This document shows positions 16,884 to 25,578 of a stretch of 64,000 bases of DNA, piece by piece (positions within the stretch are counted from its first letter, which is position 1; each line of letters opens with the position of its first letter). The stretch covers positions 1,550,001 to 1,614,000 of the forward strand of contig NZ_CP100454.1 in NCBI RefSeq assembly GCF_024228315.1, given 5' to 3'. The DNA comes from Halomarina pelagica (GTDB lineage: Archaea > Halobacteriota > Halobacteria > Halobacteriales > Haloarculaceae). The translations under genes and the position numbers were made by a program. The notes under the pieces were generated by a model. The model saw only the letters and a list, made by a program, of their open reading frames with translations, ran no database searches and was not told where the DNA came from.

Positions 16884-18750
16884 CGCGACCGGCGTGCTCG
16901 GACGCGGCCTCTACGCGCTGTTCTCGCGTCACGCCGATCGGCGGCGACACGAACGCGACCGGCGGCGCTACCGCGGGGCGGCGATCGGGGCGAGCTTCGA
17001 CCGATACATCTCGCGGGTGTACGGCCTCTCCTGGGCGGCGTTCCTCCTCGTCGCGACGGGGGCGACCGCGCTCGCGCTGGCGGTCCCCGCGGACCTCCTC
17101 GACGGCGTCTCGGCGTTCCTGCAGGCGGGACTCCCCGTGCTGAACCGCGTCGACGCGCCAGCGCTTCCGCGCGAACCCGTCGCCGCCGGGGCGGGCCTCG
17201 CCCTCGGGGCGCTCTGCAAGCGGACGGTGGTCTGGGGCGGCGGACAGTACCTGCGCTGGGTCGCGTCGGCCCGCCGGGCGAACATCGAGCGGACGCTCCC
17301 CGGCGCGGTGCGCTACCTGCGGACGCTCGCCGCGGGGGCGGACGACCACCGGACGATGCTCCGCAAGGTGGCCGAACAGGACGCCTACGGCGAGACGGCC
17401 GCCTCGGCCCGGGCCGTCCTCAACCGGGCGGCGCTCGCGGGGAGCCTCGACGCCGGCCTCCGGATGGTCGCCAGGGACACCCCCTCGCGGGATCTCCTGT
17501 CGCCGTTCCTGCTGAAGTTCCGCGAACACGCCGCCCAGGGCGAGGACGCGCTCGCGGGCTACCTCCGCCTGGAGTCGCGGATGCTCTCGCACCGACAGGC
17601 CCGCTCGCGACAGCAGGCGACGGACTTCCTCGAACTGCTCGCGGAGCTGTTCATCGTCCTGCTCGTCCTGCCCGCGCTGTTCGTCATCATCCTCACGGTG
17701 ATGGCGGTGCTCGCGCCCGGCCTCTCCGCGCCGGTCGCGACCCCGGTCGGGACGGCCACGGTCCGGACGCTCGTCGTCGTCGGGAACGTCGTCTTCGTCC
17801 TCGCGGTGGGCGCGACGACGGCGTGGCTGATCGCCGCGCTCCGCCCGCCCGACCAGGCACCGCCGACGTACGCGCCCGCCGAGACGGTTCGGGGCGTCCT
17901 CGCCGGCGCGAGAGAGAACCCGTCCGACGCGGTACTCGTCTGCGCTCCGCTCGCGGTCGCCGTGACCGCCTACTGCCTGACGCTCGGCTACCACCCCGTG
18001 AACGCGGGGCTGTTCGGCTACGTCGCCTTCGGCCTCCCGGTCGGCGGCGTGGCGGTCCGCCGGGCGCGCCTCGACGACGCCAAGGACCGCGAGATCAAGG
18101 ACTTCGTCCACGCCGTCGCGGGGCACGTCAGCCTGGGGCGACCGTTCGGCGAGGCCGTTGCCCGCGTCGCCCGCGAGGTGGACCTGGGCGCGTTGCAGTC
18201 GGACGTCGACGCGCTCGCGTTTAACCTCTCGCTGATGACCGCCGCGGACGGCGACGTCCGCTCGGCCGCGCTCGATCGATTCGTCGAGCGCGTGGGGACG
18301 CCGCTGGCCGCCCAGACCATGGGCCTCGTGACGGGCGCGCTCGACGTGGGGAGCGACGCGGAGGAGGTGTTCGAGACGCTCCAGACAGAGGTCGGGCGGC
18401 TCTATCACGAGCGCAAGGCGCTCCGGTCGTCGATGCTCGTCTACGTCGCCGTCGGGTGGACCACCGCCCTGCTCGTCGTGGGCATCGTGGTCGCCGTCAA
18501 CGGCTACGTCCTCGACGGGTTCGCACAGCTGTCGAGCGTCTCGGGGACGGCCGCGGGCGTCGCGCTCGACCCCGACGCCGTCGACCTCGAACGCGACCGC
18601 TTCCTGTTCTACGTCGTCACGCAGGCGACGATGCTCGCCTGCGGCTGGTTCGCCGGGATGGCGAGCCGCGGGCGCTACGAGGCGCTGCTGCACTCGGGCG
18701 CGCTCGTCGCGGTCACGTACGTCGTCTTCGCGGGGGCGAGGATGCTATGA
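16870..18750 (+). CDS. Type IV pilus platform membrane protein (PilC/TadC/GspF family)
   Basis: A 626-residue protein with two GspF-like repeats. Cytoplasmic helical parts include ANIERTLPGAVRYLRTLAAGAD (about 139) and REIKDFVHAVAGHVSLGRPFGEAV (about 408), each followed by groups of hydrophobic helices (for example LFIVLLVLPALFVIILTVMAVL). It forms the inner-membrane platform on which the ATPase acts. The ATG at 16870 overlaps the ATPase gene by 14 bases; a GTG at 16762 would add a non-conserved-looking tail and a long overlap. Confidence 0.9.
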   Translation: MATRNATGVLGRGLYALFSRHADRRRHERDRRRYRGAAIGASFDRYISRVYGLSWAAFLLVATGATALALAVPADLLDGVSAFLQAGLPVLNRVDAPALPREPVAAGAGLALGALCKRTVVWGGGQYLRWVASARRANIERTLPGAVRYLRTLAAGADDHRTMLRKVAEQDAYGETAASARAVLNRAALAGSLDAGLRMVARDTPSRDLLSPFLLKFREHAAQGEDALAGYLRLESRMLSHRQARSRQQATDFLELLAELFIVLLVLPALFVIILTVMAVLAPGLSAPVATPVGTATVRTLVVVGNVVFVLAVGATTAWLIAALRPPDQAPPTYAPAETVRGVLAGARENPSDAVLVCAPLAVAVTAYCLTLGYHPVNAGLFGYVAFGLPVGGVAVRRARLDDAKDREIKDFVHAVAGHVSLGRPFGEAVARVAREVDLGALQSDVDALAFNLSLMTAADGDVRSAALDRFVERVGTPLAAQTMGLVTGALDVGSDAEEVFETLQTEVGRLYHERKALRSSMLVYVAVGWTTALLVVGIVVAVNGYVLDGFAQLSSVSGTAAGVALDPDAVDLERDRFLFYVVTQATMLACGWFAGMASRGRYEALLHSGALVAVTYVVFAGARML

Positions 18751-19493
18751 TCGGTCCCCCGAACGCCCGCGGCCGGGGGCAGTCGCACGTCGTCGGCGTC
18801 GCGCTCCTGCTCGGCGTCGCCGTGATCTCGATGGGCGCGCTGACCGCCAGCATAGGGGCCATCGTCGAGGAGAACGCCGCCGAGGCCGACGCCGCTCGCG
18901 TCGCCTCGGACGTCGACCGCGCGCTCCGCCCCGTCGAGGTCACGGGCGCGCACCGCGGCCGACTCTCGTTCGCGCGGGGGGAGTTACGGACGGTCGAGCG
19001 CGACCTCCGACTGCTCGACGCGAGAGGGGGAGTGGTCGAGACGGTCGCGGTCGGCGGGCTCGTCTTCGAGTCGGGCGACCGCCGCGTCGCGTTCGTCGCG
19101 GGTGCGATCGTCCGCGGACGACCCGGTCGAGCGCGCCTGCAGGTCGAACCGCCGATCACCGCCTCGCGGGGCGACGGCGGCGTCCTCGTCGTCGGCGCGC
19201 CGCGACTGAACGCGAGCGAGGGAGTGTCGATCTCGGGCCGCGGCGGCGTCACGGTCGCGCTCGAGACGCACGTCCGTCACCGTCGGGTGCGCGTCGGGAA
19301 CGGGACGTACCGCCTCGCGGTGGAGACGCGGACGCCCGAGCCGTGGGCGGACTACCTCCGCGAGCGCGGCGCGACCGTCGACCGCCTCGACGTCGACGGC
19401 GACGGAGTCGAGAGCGTCGTCGCCGCGTTCCGGGGGGAGCGAACGACCTACCTGGTCGTTCACGACCTGAACCTGGAGGTGGGCGGTGGATAG
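18747..19493 (+). CDS. Pilin-like protein with class III signal (DUF7289-like)
   Basis: A 248-residue secreted protein. Its start, RGRGQSHVVGVALLLG and a long hydrophobic helix, is the class III (type IV pilin) pattern processed by PibD, with cleavage expected close to the RGQ. The rest is beta-rich with Arg and acidic residues and contains two NxS/T sites. It overlaps the platform gene by four bases (ATGA). It is the largest of the five pilin-like proteins and a candidate tip or major subunit; the family number is recalled from haloarchaeal annotations and not tested. Confidence 0.75.
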   Translation: MIGPPNARGRGQSHVVGVALLLGVAVISMGALTASIGAIVEENAAEADAARVASDVDRALRPVEVTGAHRGRLSFARGELRTVERDLRLLDARGGVVETVAVGGLVFESGDRRVAFVAGAIVRGRPGRARLQVEPPITASRGDGGVLVVGAPRLNASEGVSISGRGGVTVALETHVRHRRVRVGNGTYRLAVETRTPEPWADYLRERGATVDRLDVDGDGVESVVAAFRGERTTYLVVHDLNLEVGGG

Positions 19494-19983
19494 CCGCGGC
19501 GTGACGCCCGTCGTCGGGAAGGTGCTCGAGGCCGGGATCGTCGTCCTCTACATCGGGCTCCTGACGACGACGCTGTACGGCGGCGTCGTCCCGGGCTACC
19601 GCTCGACCGCGGGCGACGCGGTCGGCGACCGGACGCTCGCGGCGGCCGCCGAACGGATCCAGCAGGCGGTCCCGCCCGAGGCCGAGGCGGTCGACGTCCG
19701 CGTCCGGGTCGACCTGCCGCCGACGATCCGCGGCGAGCGATACCGGATCCGGGCGGACGGAGAGACGCTCGTGCTCGATCACCCGCACCCCGCGGTCGGC
19801 GGGCGCGTCCGACTCGCGCTCCCGCCGCAGGTCGCCCGCGTCGAGGGATCGTGGACGAGCGACGAGCCCGCCGTGGTGCGCGTCCGCGGAGCCGACGGGG
19901 GCGTCGTCGTCCGGCTTAAGGAACGGGAGGGCACGCCGGGCGAGCGCGAGAACGGGAGGGGAGACGGGGAGGGAGACGGATGA
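19486..19983 (+). CDS. Pilin-like protein (DUF7266-like)
   Basis: A 165-residue protein starting with GTG inside the last eight bases of the preceding gene. The N-terminus SRGVTPVVGKVLEAGIVVLYIGLL is a near-standard haloarchaeal pilin start (RGVSPVIG-like), with Gly-Val after the basic residue. A globular part with Pro-rich beta strands follows, then a charged low-complexity tail (about 140-165). It is one of five pilin-like proteins in the operon; a minor pilin role is inferred. Confidence 0.72.
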   Translation: MDSRGVTPVVGKVLEAGIVVLYIGLLTTTLYGGVVPGYRSTAGDAVGDRTLAAAAERIQQAVPPEAEAVDVRVRVDLPPTIRGERYRIRADGETLVLDHPHPAVGGRVRLALPPQVARVEGSWTSDEPAVVRVRGADGGVVVRLKEREGTPGERENGRGDGEGDG

Positions 19984-20666
19984 GGGATACCGGATGGACT
20001 GGCCGGGGGCAGGCGAACCTCCCGGCGCTCGCCGTCGCGCTGCTCGTGCTCACGACGACGGCGAGCCTCGGGCTGCTGGTCGCTGACGGCGCGTTCGCGG
20101 GGGCGACGCGCGATCCGGCGGAGCGACGCGCGGCGGTCGCGCTCGCGGAGCGCCTCGTCTCGGCCGAGTCGCCGCTGACGGCGCGGCCGAACGTCCTCCG
20201 CGCCGGGGACCTGGGCGCGTTCGACGCTACGCGCCTGGACGAGGCGTTTCCGGTCGCGCGTGGGTGGGACGTCCGCCTCCGCGTCGGCGGCGAGACGGTC
20301 GTCGAGCGCGGCGATCCCACCGGGGGAACGACGACGCGTCGGATCGTGCTCGTCCAGCGCCGCCAGTCGGTGACGCTCCCGGCGGTAGCGGGCGACGCGG
20401 TGACGCTGCCCCGTCGGAGCCCGCGCGCGACGATCGAACTGCGGCCGCCGGACGGGACGACAGTGCGGACGGTGCGCGCGAACGACCGGATCGTCCTCCA
20501 CGACCCGTCGGGGCTGAACGGGACCTTCGAGGTCGCGCTCTCGCGCTTCGAGACGACTCGCCTGCGGTTCGACGGCGACGGTCCGCTCCCGCGCGGGAGC
20601 GTCCGCGTCACCTACTACCCCGCCCGGACGACGAAGGCTGAGCTGGCGGTGACCGTCGATGGCTAG
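19980..20666 (+). CDS. Pilin-like protein (DUF7263-like)
   Basis: A 228-residue protein overlapping its neighbour by four bases (ATGA). The N-terminus contains TGRGQANLPALAVALLVLTT, a class III type signal with RGQ before the hydrophobic helix. The mature part is beta-rich and contains an NGT sequon. Its position and coupling indicate co-assembly with the other pilin-like proteins. No catalytic motif is seen. Confidence 0.72.
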   Translation: MRDTGWTGRGQANLPALAVALLVLTTTASLGLLVADGAFAGATRDPAERRAAVALAERLVSAESPLTARPNVLRAGDLGAFDATRLDEAFPVARGWDVRLRVGGETVVERGDPTGGTTTRRIVLVQRRQSVTLPAVAGDAVTLPRRSPRATIELRPPDGTTVRTVRANDRIVLHDPSGLNGTFEVALSRFETTRLRFDGDGPLPRGSVRVTYYPARTTKAELAVTVDG

Positions 20667-21063
20667 GGGACAGCTCTCGCTGTCGGTCGTCGAGGCGGGC
20701 GTCGGCGCGGTGCTCGTCCTCGTGGTGACGATGGGGTTCGTCCTCGGCGTTCCGACGGCGGACACGCGAGAGGCGCAACTCGACGCCTACGCGAGCGACG
20801 CCGCCACCGTGCTGGCGAACGAACCGCCCCGCCACCGGGGGACGACGCGGCTGGCGGAGGTCGCCCGCTCCCCCGACGCGTTCGATCGAGAGCGCGCGGC
20901 CCTGGGACGGCGCGTCGAGCGACTCCTGCCGGACAACCTCATGTATCGGGTCGAGACGCCCCACGGCGCGGTCGGATACCGAAAGCCGGCCGGCGTCGCG
21001 GTCGGCGCGGCGCGGGTGACGACCGCCCACGGCGACGTGACGATACGGGTGTGGTACGCGTGA
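20659..21063 (+). CDS. Pilin-like protein (DUF7262-like)
   Basis: A 134-residue protein starting MARGQLSLSVVEAGVGAVLV, again with RGQ followed by a hydrophobic helix with a Glu near position 12, which recalls the conserved Glu5 of bacterial pilins (position 8 from the Gln). A small alpha/beta domain follows. The gene overlaps both neighbours. A minor pilin role is inferred. Confidence 0.72.
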   Translation: MARGQLSLSVVEAGVGAVLVLVVTMGFVLGVPTADTREAQLDAYASDAATVLANEPPRHRGTTRLAEVARSPDAFDRERAALGRRVERLLPDNLMYRVETPHGAVGYRKPAGVAVGAARVTTAHGDVTIRVWYA

Positions 21064-21581
21064 GTCGCGACCGCGCGCAGCTCGTCCTGACCGCCGCCGC
21101 GGTGATCGCCGTCGCGCTCGCCCCGGCCGTCCTCGCGTACCTGCAACTGGGGTACCACCCCGACGTGCGGGCGAGCGCCGAGTACGACGATCCGCTGGGA
21201 AACGCGAATCGGCTGCTCGAGCGGGCCGTCCACGACGCCGGGGCGAACGCGACGGGCGAGTACCGATGGGGGCGGCGACGGGCGGCGACGGCGGCGGTAC
21301 GCGATCGGCTCCGACCCCGCGTCGAGGCGCTCGAAGCGTCGCGCGTCGCCGCCGGAACCGCCTACGAGGTGCGGTACAACGGGAGCGCCGCGCGGGCGTG
21401 GGCGACCGAGGAGTGCCCGCGCGGACCGGGTCGCCGCTTCGGCGCGTGTCGAGCGATCGACGGCGTCGTCGTTCAGGACCGCGCGGGCGAGACGCACGTC
21501 CTCGGCGTCGCGGTGGACGTGCGCGCGACGACCGAGCGCGGACGCTACGAGGCGACGTACCGCGTGCCCGTGATCGGGTGA
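21060..21581 (+). CDS. Pilin-like protein, last gene of the operon (DUF7261-like)
   Basis: A 173-residue protein. MSRDRAQLVLTAAAVIAVALAPAV begins with a basic residue, then AQL and a hydrophobic helix, a variant class III signal. The mature part has two Cys in TEECPRGPGRRFGACRAI, which could form a disulphide outside the cell. Translation most likely starts at GTG 21060, overlapping the upstream stop (GTGA); another GTG lies nine bases earlier. It ends the operon. Confidence 0.72.
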   Translation: MSRDRAQLVLTAAAVIAVALAPAVLAYLQLGYHPDVRASAEYDDPLGNANRLLERAVHDAGANATGEYRWGRRRAATAAVRDRLRPRVEALEASRVAAGTAYEVRYNGSAARAWATEECPRGPGRRFGACRAIDGVVVQDRAGETHVLGVAVDVRATTERGRYEATYRVPVIG

Positions 21582-21672
21582 CGGCCCCGCACCCTACGCT
21601 CCTCGGAAGGCGGACGGGTCGCCCGTCGAAAACTGCGATAACTCGCCGCTCGGTTCCCCGGGACGGACGGGG

Positions 21673-22035
21673 TCAGTTCGATCCGGAGGCGTCGCTGATG
21701 GAGACGTTCTCCACCTGGAGCCCCACGTTGTCGACGGTCACCGAGATGGCCCCGATTCGGTAGGAGGTGTCCTGGTACACGACGACGAAGCCGTCCGTGG
21801 ATACCGTCGCGTCGTCGACCGTGTAGGAGGCCCGGTCGATCGAGCGGTCGGGCAGGCCCGTCCCCTCCACGTGTACGTCGGCGACGGTCACGGTGAGGTC
21901 ACGGAGTTCGAAGTTCTGGGGTCCGACCGCGACGGATCGATCGTCGCGCGCGTCGTCGGTCCCAGCCAGCGCGTTCGCGGGTGCGCTGCTCGCGATCAGG
22001 AGCAACGCGAGCAGTACGAGTACAGCGCGTCTCAT
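21673..22035 (-). CDS. Small secreted protein of unknown function
   Basis: A 120-residue protein with a signal peptide (MRRAVLVLLALLLIASSAPANALA) and a mature beta-rich domain made of regularly spaced Val/Asp strands (LTVTVADVHVEG, ASYTVDDATVS, GAISVTVDNVGLQVENVSI). No known domain was recognised. The ATG at 22035 was chosen because the signal peptide starts there; an upstream in-frame ATG would lie within a strong inverted repeat. The leader of this gene carries that repeat (22041-22071). Confidence 0.75.
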   Translation of the reverse strand: MRRAVLVLLALLLIASSAPANALAGTDDARDDRSVAVGPQNFELRDLTVTVADVHVEGTGLPDRSIDRASYTVDDATVSTDGFVVVYQDTSYRIGAISVTVDNVGLQVENVSISDASGSN

Positions 22036-22358
22036 GGCTTTACCACGGGGACTGCTATGTCCTCCGTGGTACATAATCAACGCTGTCGTTGCGAACAGTT
22101 GTGGACAGTTTCACCGAGAACGAGGTGACGGGACCGTCGGGGGACGGATCGCGAGCGCAGCGGGAGGACCGCGCCGCCGTCCCTCGAGCGACGTCGCGAT
22201 CGCGAGACGGTGGCCGGTTATGTACCGACTAGTCGAGCGTCACGCGGCGACGGACGACCGGCGGCGCGGGTGACCGGCGGTGTAGGCGACCGCCCGTCGC
22301 GGTCGACTCGCGTCCGCCGACCCGATTCCGGACGTGGGTCGGTCGCCGACTCGGGTGC
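22036..22358. other. Intergenic region upstream of the small secreted protein
   Basis: Apart from the hairpin/operator at 22041-22071 and a TATA-like GATTATGTA (minus strand, 22070-22078), nothing gene-like is seen. The part from about 22100 to 22358 is GC-rich and lies downstream of the globin gene. Confidence 0.4.
22041..22071 (-). promoter_or_regulatory. Strong inverted repeat covering the Shine-Dalgarno-like GGAGG
   Basis: Read on the minus strand, TACCACGG, a single A, GGAC, the loop ATAGCA, then GTCC and CCGTGGTA can fold into a 12-base-pair stem with one bulged base. It ends five bases before the ATG, and its left arm contains GGAGG. If transcribed it would hide the ribosome site; if transcription starts inside it, it is a palindromic operator instead. 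Confidence 0.6.
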
Positions 22359-22721
22359 CTATCGACCGAGCACGGGCGCTTTGAGCGCGGCGACCTCCTC
22401 GAGGACGGCGCGCCGGTCGCGGTCGTCGACGTCGTGCTCGCGCAGTGCCGCGTCCAGGTGATCCGCGACGGCGTCGAAGTGTGGCTCGGAGATGTTCAGG
22501 TGGTCGTGCGCCTCGCGCATGTCGTCGCCGTCGTACTCGACCGGACCGCCCGCGACGGCGCTGATGAACTGTACCTGGTGGGCGCGGAGGTCGTTCATGT
22601 CCATTCCCTCGAAATACCCGCGCAGGCGGTCGTCGCTCAGCACGCGGTCGTAGAACTCGTCGACGATCGCTTCGACGGCGTCGCGGCCGCCGATCCGATC
22701 GTACATCGACTGGTCGTTCAT
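22359..22721 (-). CDS. Truncated haemoglobin (group I, GlbN-like)
   Basis: A 120-residue 2-over-2 globin that binds haem and O2 or NO. The start MYDRIGGRDAVEAIVDEFYDRVL matches the family, followed by LRGYFEGMDMNDLRAHQVQFI (Phe/Tyr of the B and E helices) and the proximal histidine region AHDHLNISEPHFDAVADHL. The length is that of group I. The chosen ATG is followed within five codons by another; an ATG at 22772 would add 17 residues. A TATA-like GGATAAAGG lies near 22815 on this strand. Confidence 0.85.
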   Translation of the reverse strand: MNDQSMYDRIGGRDAVEAIVDEFYDRVLSDDRLRGYFEGMDMNDLRAHQVQFISAVAGGPVEYDGDDMREAHDHLNISEPHFDAVADHLDAALREHDVDDRDRRAVLEEVAALKAPVLGR

Positions 22722-22950
22722 CGTGACGATCGGAGGATCGACCCGACGGACCCTGAAACCCGGGGCCGACATGTTCGGTCGGCCGTCGACGCCCTCAAAT
22801 CCGACAGACGCCTTTATCCGACTGTAGACGCGCTGTGATTATATTTTCCAAAACAATCTACCGATCGTTAAAGGGTTATTTTCCGAAATATACAAGACAA
22901 TAACTAATTATTATTCACTCGACTGTGGTTTTGCCGAATCGGAGAAGTCA
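22722..22950 (+). promoter_or_regulatory. AT-rich divergent promoter region
   Basis: From about 22836 to 22915 the sequence is strikingly AT-rich for this genome, with several TATA-like elements (TTATATTT, AAATATAC, TTATTATT). It lies between the globin gene and the Tat-exported protein gene and probably carries the latter's promoter. The low GC may also mark imported DNA. Confidence 0.45.
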
Positions 22951-24114
22951 ATGAAACGAAGAAACGAACCACAACGAGAGACTACCGACGACGGACTGAC
23001 GGTGACGCGGCGGGCGGCGCTCGGTGGACTCGCCGGACTCGTCGGGATGAGCGCGTTCGGCGACGTAGAAGCCCAGGCGTCCGACGCCGAAACGGATGAC
23101 GAGACCGCCGAGGGGGTCGACGACCCCCTCGACGATCTCGGTGGACGACCGCTCGAACCGACCGACCGCGACCTGTTCGTCCCGTCGGTCTACCCCGGGA
23201 CGCCGGCGCTCGCACCCGCCGAGGAGTACTACTGGTCGGAGCGCGACTTCGAGACGTTCCTCGCGGCGCTCATCTCGCGCCGCGCCGACGGGAACCCGAA
23301 CGGTCTAGACGAGGCCGCCGAGGCGCTCGATGACGCGGCGCTCGCCGACACGATCCCCGACGTTCGGTTGCGAGCGGCGGTCGTCGCGATGCGGAGGACC
23401 GCCGTCGAAGAGGCGTTCGACGTCTACCGGACGCCGGCCATCGAGCGCGTCGAGTTCTCGACGTTGCCCACGGACGCGGTCGCGACGGTCGTCCCGGGCG
23501 ACGACCGAACCGGCGCACGGGTCTACGTCAACTACGCGTACGAGTACGAGGACGTCAGACACTTCGTCCCGGCGCTCCTGAACGCGGCGCTCTGCCACGC
23601 TCCGCCGCTGTCCGGGCGAAAGCGCCTCGTCGCTCACGCCCTCAAGACGCTCGTCTACGGCGAGATCGTCGTTGAGTCGCCGGAGCTGGCGTGGACGGGG
23701 ACCGAACTCGCGCGACGGCAGAACACCGAACTGCTCGCCCGGGTGAACACCCGCGACGAGGACGGCGACCTGCGTCTGCTCGAATCTGGGGCGAACGTCT
23801 ACCCCCACGGGGTACCGATGACGTCGTTCGCCGCTCCTTTCTCCTGGCAGGACTCGCCTTCGAGCCCCGGCAACGACTGCCTCCGGGCACTCCTCACGCA
23901 CGTGACCGGCCGTCCCTGGTCGGAGACGACGTTCGACACCGTGACGGTCGGGTGGCTCGACTACCAGCAACGGTATCTGAGTTCCCCGGAGGTCCGCTTG
24001 CTCGCGAAGGCGCTCCGGCTGACGCCGCCGGAGGAGCCCATCCCCGAACCCGAGGGCGACGCCCCCCCGCCGGACGCGCTCGACTGGCCGACGATCTCGA
24101 TGAGGACGTACTGA
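22951..24114 (+). CDS. Tat-exported protein of unknown function
   Basis: A 387-residue protein. VTRRAALGGLAGLVGMSAFG (about 18-38) is a twin-arginine signal, and an acidic linker (DAETDDETAEGVDDP) follows, as usual for haloarchaeal exported proteins. The remaining 320 residues are mostly helical with conserved-looking Trp/Tyr patches (EEYYWSERDFETFLAAL, VGWLDYQQRYLSS); no catalytic motif was recognised. The beta-helix gene begins 63 bases later on the same strand, so they may act together. Function unknown. Confidence 0.75.
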   Translation: MKRRNEPQRETTDDGLTVTRRAALGGLAGLVGMSAFGDVEAQASDAETDDETAEGVDDPLDDLGGRPLEPTDRDLFVPSVYPGTPALAPAEEYYWSERDFETFLAALISRRADGNPNGLDEAAEALDDAALADTIPDVRLRAAVVAMRRTAVEEAFDVYRTPAIERVEFSTLPTDAVATVVPGDDRTGARVYVNYAYEYEDVRHFVPALLNAALCHAPPLSGRKRLVAHALKTLVYGEIVVESPELAWTGTELARRQNTELLARVNTRDEDGDLRLLESGANVYPHGVPMTSFAAPFSWQDSPSSPGNDCLRALLTHVTGRPWSETTFDTVTVGWLDYQQRYLSSPEVRLLAKALRLTPPEEPIPEPEGDAPPPDALDWPTISMRTY

Positions 24115-24177
24115 TGGCGGCGCGTAGCGACACCAGCACGAACGTGAATACGAACACACCCACGACGGAACGAAACG

Positions 24178-25515
24178 ATGGTCACGGAACACAACATCAC
24201 CTTCGATAGAACGCTGAACGCCGTCGACGACCTCGGCTGGGATCCGACGGGAAGCGAGCCGATCGAACTGGAACCGTACGTCGAGACGGGGACGCTCATC
24301 GAGGTTCCACCCGGACAGTATACCGTCCCAACGACTCAGGACATCGTCGCACAGAAGGACGGCGTCGAGCGGTTCGGGATCCGCGGGACAGCTGCTGATC
24401 GCCGGGACGTCGAATTTCGACCGGAGGGAGACGGGTCGACGTACCTCCTCTGGTTGACGGGAGGGAGAGACATCCTCCTCAAGAATTACAGGATATGGTA
24501 TGGTACCGAGGATCAACCCGCCGCTATCGGTCACGTACTGCTACCGAACGACGGGCTGTACGTCCAGAAGTTACAGAAGAACGGTTTCACCCCCTCGAAC
24601 GCGAACGGCGACCGCTGGTTCCTCTTCCTTGCGATCCAGGACACGACTGGGATCGGGTACGTCGAGGACGTGCATTTCTGGGGCCCCGCCAACATTACGG
24701 GACACGGTGCCTCTCGCGGATTCGGCGGTGCATTTCAGAACCACGCCGGGACGCTCTACTGGCGGGAGTTGAACATCTTCAACAATCCGGGTGACGGCGC
24801 TCCATACGTTGGTACCCATGGGACGAACCGCTTCGAAAACTGTCTCTGGGTCAACTGCGCGATGGCGGCTGCCCGCAATGGTGGTAGTGACTCTTATGTC
24901 AAGAACTGCGAGATCCGCATCGACCTGAACGACCAGAACCCCCGGAACATCGGGACCTACGAGTCGATCAACGGCATCTACTGGGACCCCCAGACCTCCG
25001 AGGAGGCGGGGGGCCGGATCGAGAACTGCGAGATCCGCATCGAGGAGCCGACGAACCCCAACGGGGCGGGCTACAGCGGGGACTTCCTCCCCGGCTGGGG
25101 GATCGTGGTCGACTCCTCGGGCGGTGACGTGGCCGTCGAGCGCAACGACATCACGATCAACGCCGATCGGGTCCCCGCCCTGATGGCGCACGCGCCCGAG
25201 AAGCGCTGGGACCGTGCCCCGGCCGACGTGAGCGACTGGGGGATCCTGGTGAACGACAACGAGATCAGGGGCGGGGGCGTCCTCCGCGCGGACGACTCGC
25301 TGCGGAACGCGGCGATCGTCCTCGAACGCCGACCGGGATCCGCCGTGACCGACACGCTCGTCGACTGGCCCGACGCCGCCTACGCCGTCGGACTGATCCC
25401 GTGGCAGGACGACCAGACCCAGGCGACCATCGACGACCTCCGGTACGACGTCCGCGTCGAACCCATCTACGATCCCGCGAACAACGCCGACGTCGGCGAC
25501 CTGACGCAGCTGTGA
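24178..25515 (+). CDS. Right-handed beta-helix protein, mosaic composition
   Basis: A 445-residue protein with no signal peptide. The middle and C-terminal parts have the short-strand, Asn-rich pattern of parallel beta-helix repeats (NRFENCLWVNCAM, YVKNCEIRIDL, GRIENCEIRIEE, AVERNDITIN, ILVNDNEIRGGG), as in pectate-lyase-like folds. An identical 22-base segment recurs exactly 120 bases apart (24902 and 25022), one coil period of 40 residues. The 24480-24900 part uses codons rare in this genome (AGG, ATA, AAT) while the later part is normal. No catalytic residues could be assigned. Confidence 0.75.
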   Translation: MVTEHNITFDRTLNAVDDLGWDPTGSEPIELEPYVETGTLIEVPPGQYTVPTTQDIVAQKDGVERFGIRGTAADRRDVEFRPEGDGSTYLLWLTGGRDILLKNYRIWYGTEDQPAAIGHVLLPNDGLYVQKLQKNGFTPSNANGDRWFLFLAIQDTTGIGYVEDVHFWGPANITGHGASRGFGGAFQNHAGTLYWRELNIFNNPGDGAPYVGTHGTNRFENCLWVNCAMAAARNGGSDSYVKNCEIRIDLNDQNPRNIGTYESINGIYWDPQTSEEAGGRIENCEIRIEEPTNPNGAGYSGDFLPGWGIVVDSSGGDVAVERNDITINADRVPALMAHAPEKRWDRAPADVSDWGILVNDNEIRGGGVLRADDSLRNAAIVLERRPGSAVTDTLVDWPDAAYAVGLIPWQDDQTQATIDDLRYDVRVEPIYDPANNADVGDLTQL

Positions 25516-25530
25516 ACGCGGTCGAGGGTA

Positions 25531-25569
25531 CCGGCGAGCGTTACCCCGGTACCGTACCCGGCTCGCCGG
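25531..25569. terminator. Inverted repeat between convergent genes
   Basis: CCGGCGAGC (25531-25539) and GCTCGCCGG (25561-25569) form a perfect nine-base stem around a 21-base loop that itself contains GGTACC. It sits between the stops of two convergent genes, which fits a bidirectional terminator, though no T-run follows. Confidence 0.4.
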
Positions 25570-25578
25570 CGGCGATAC

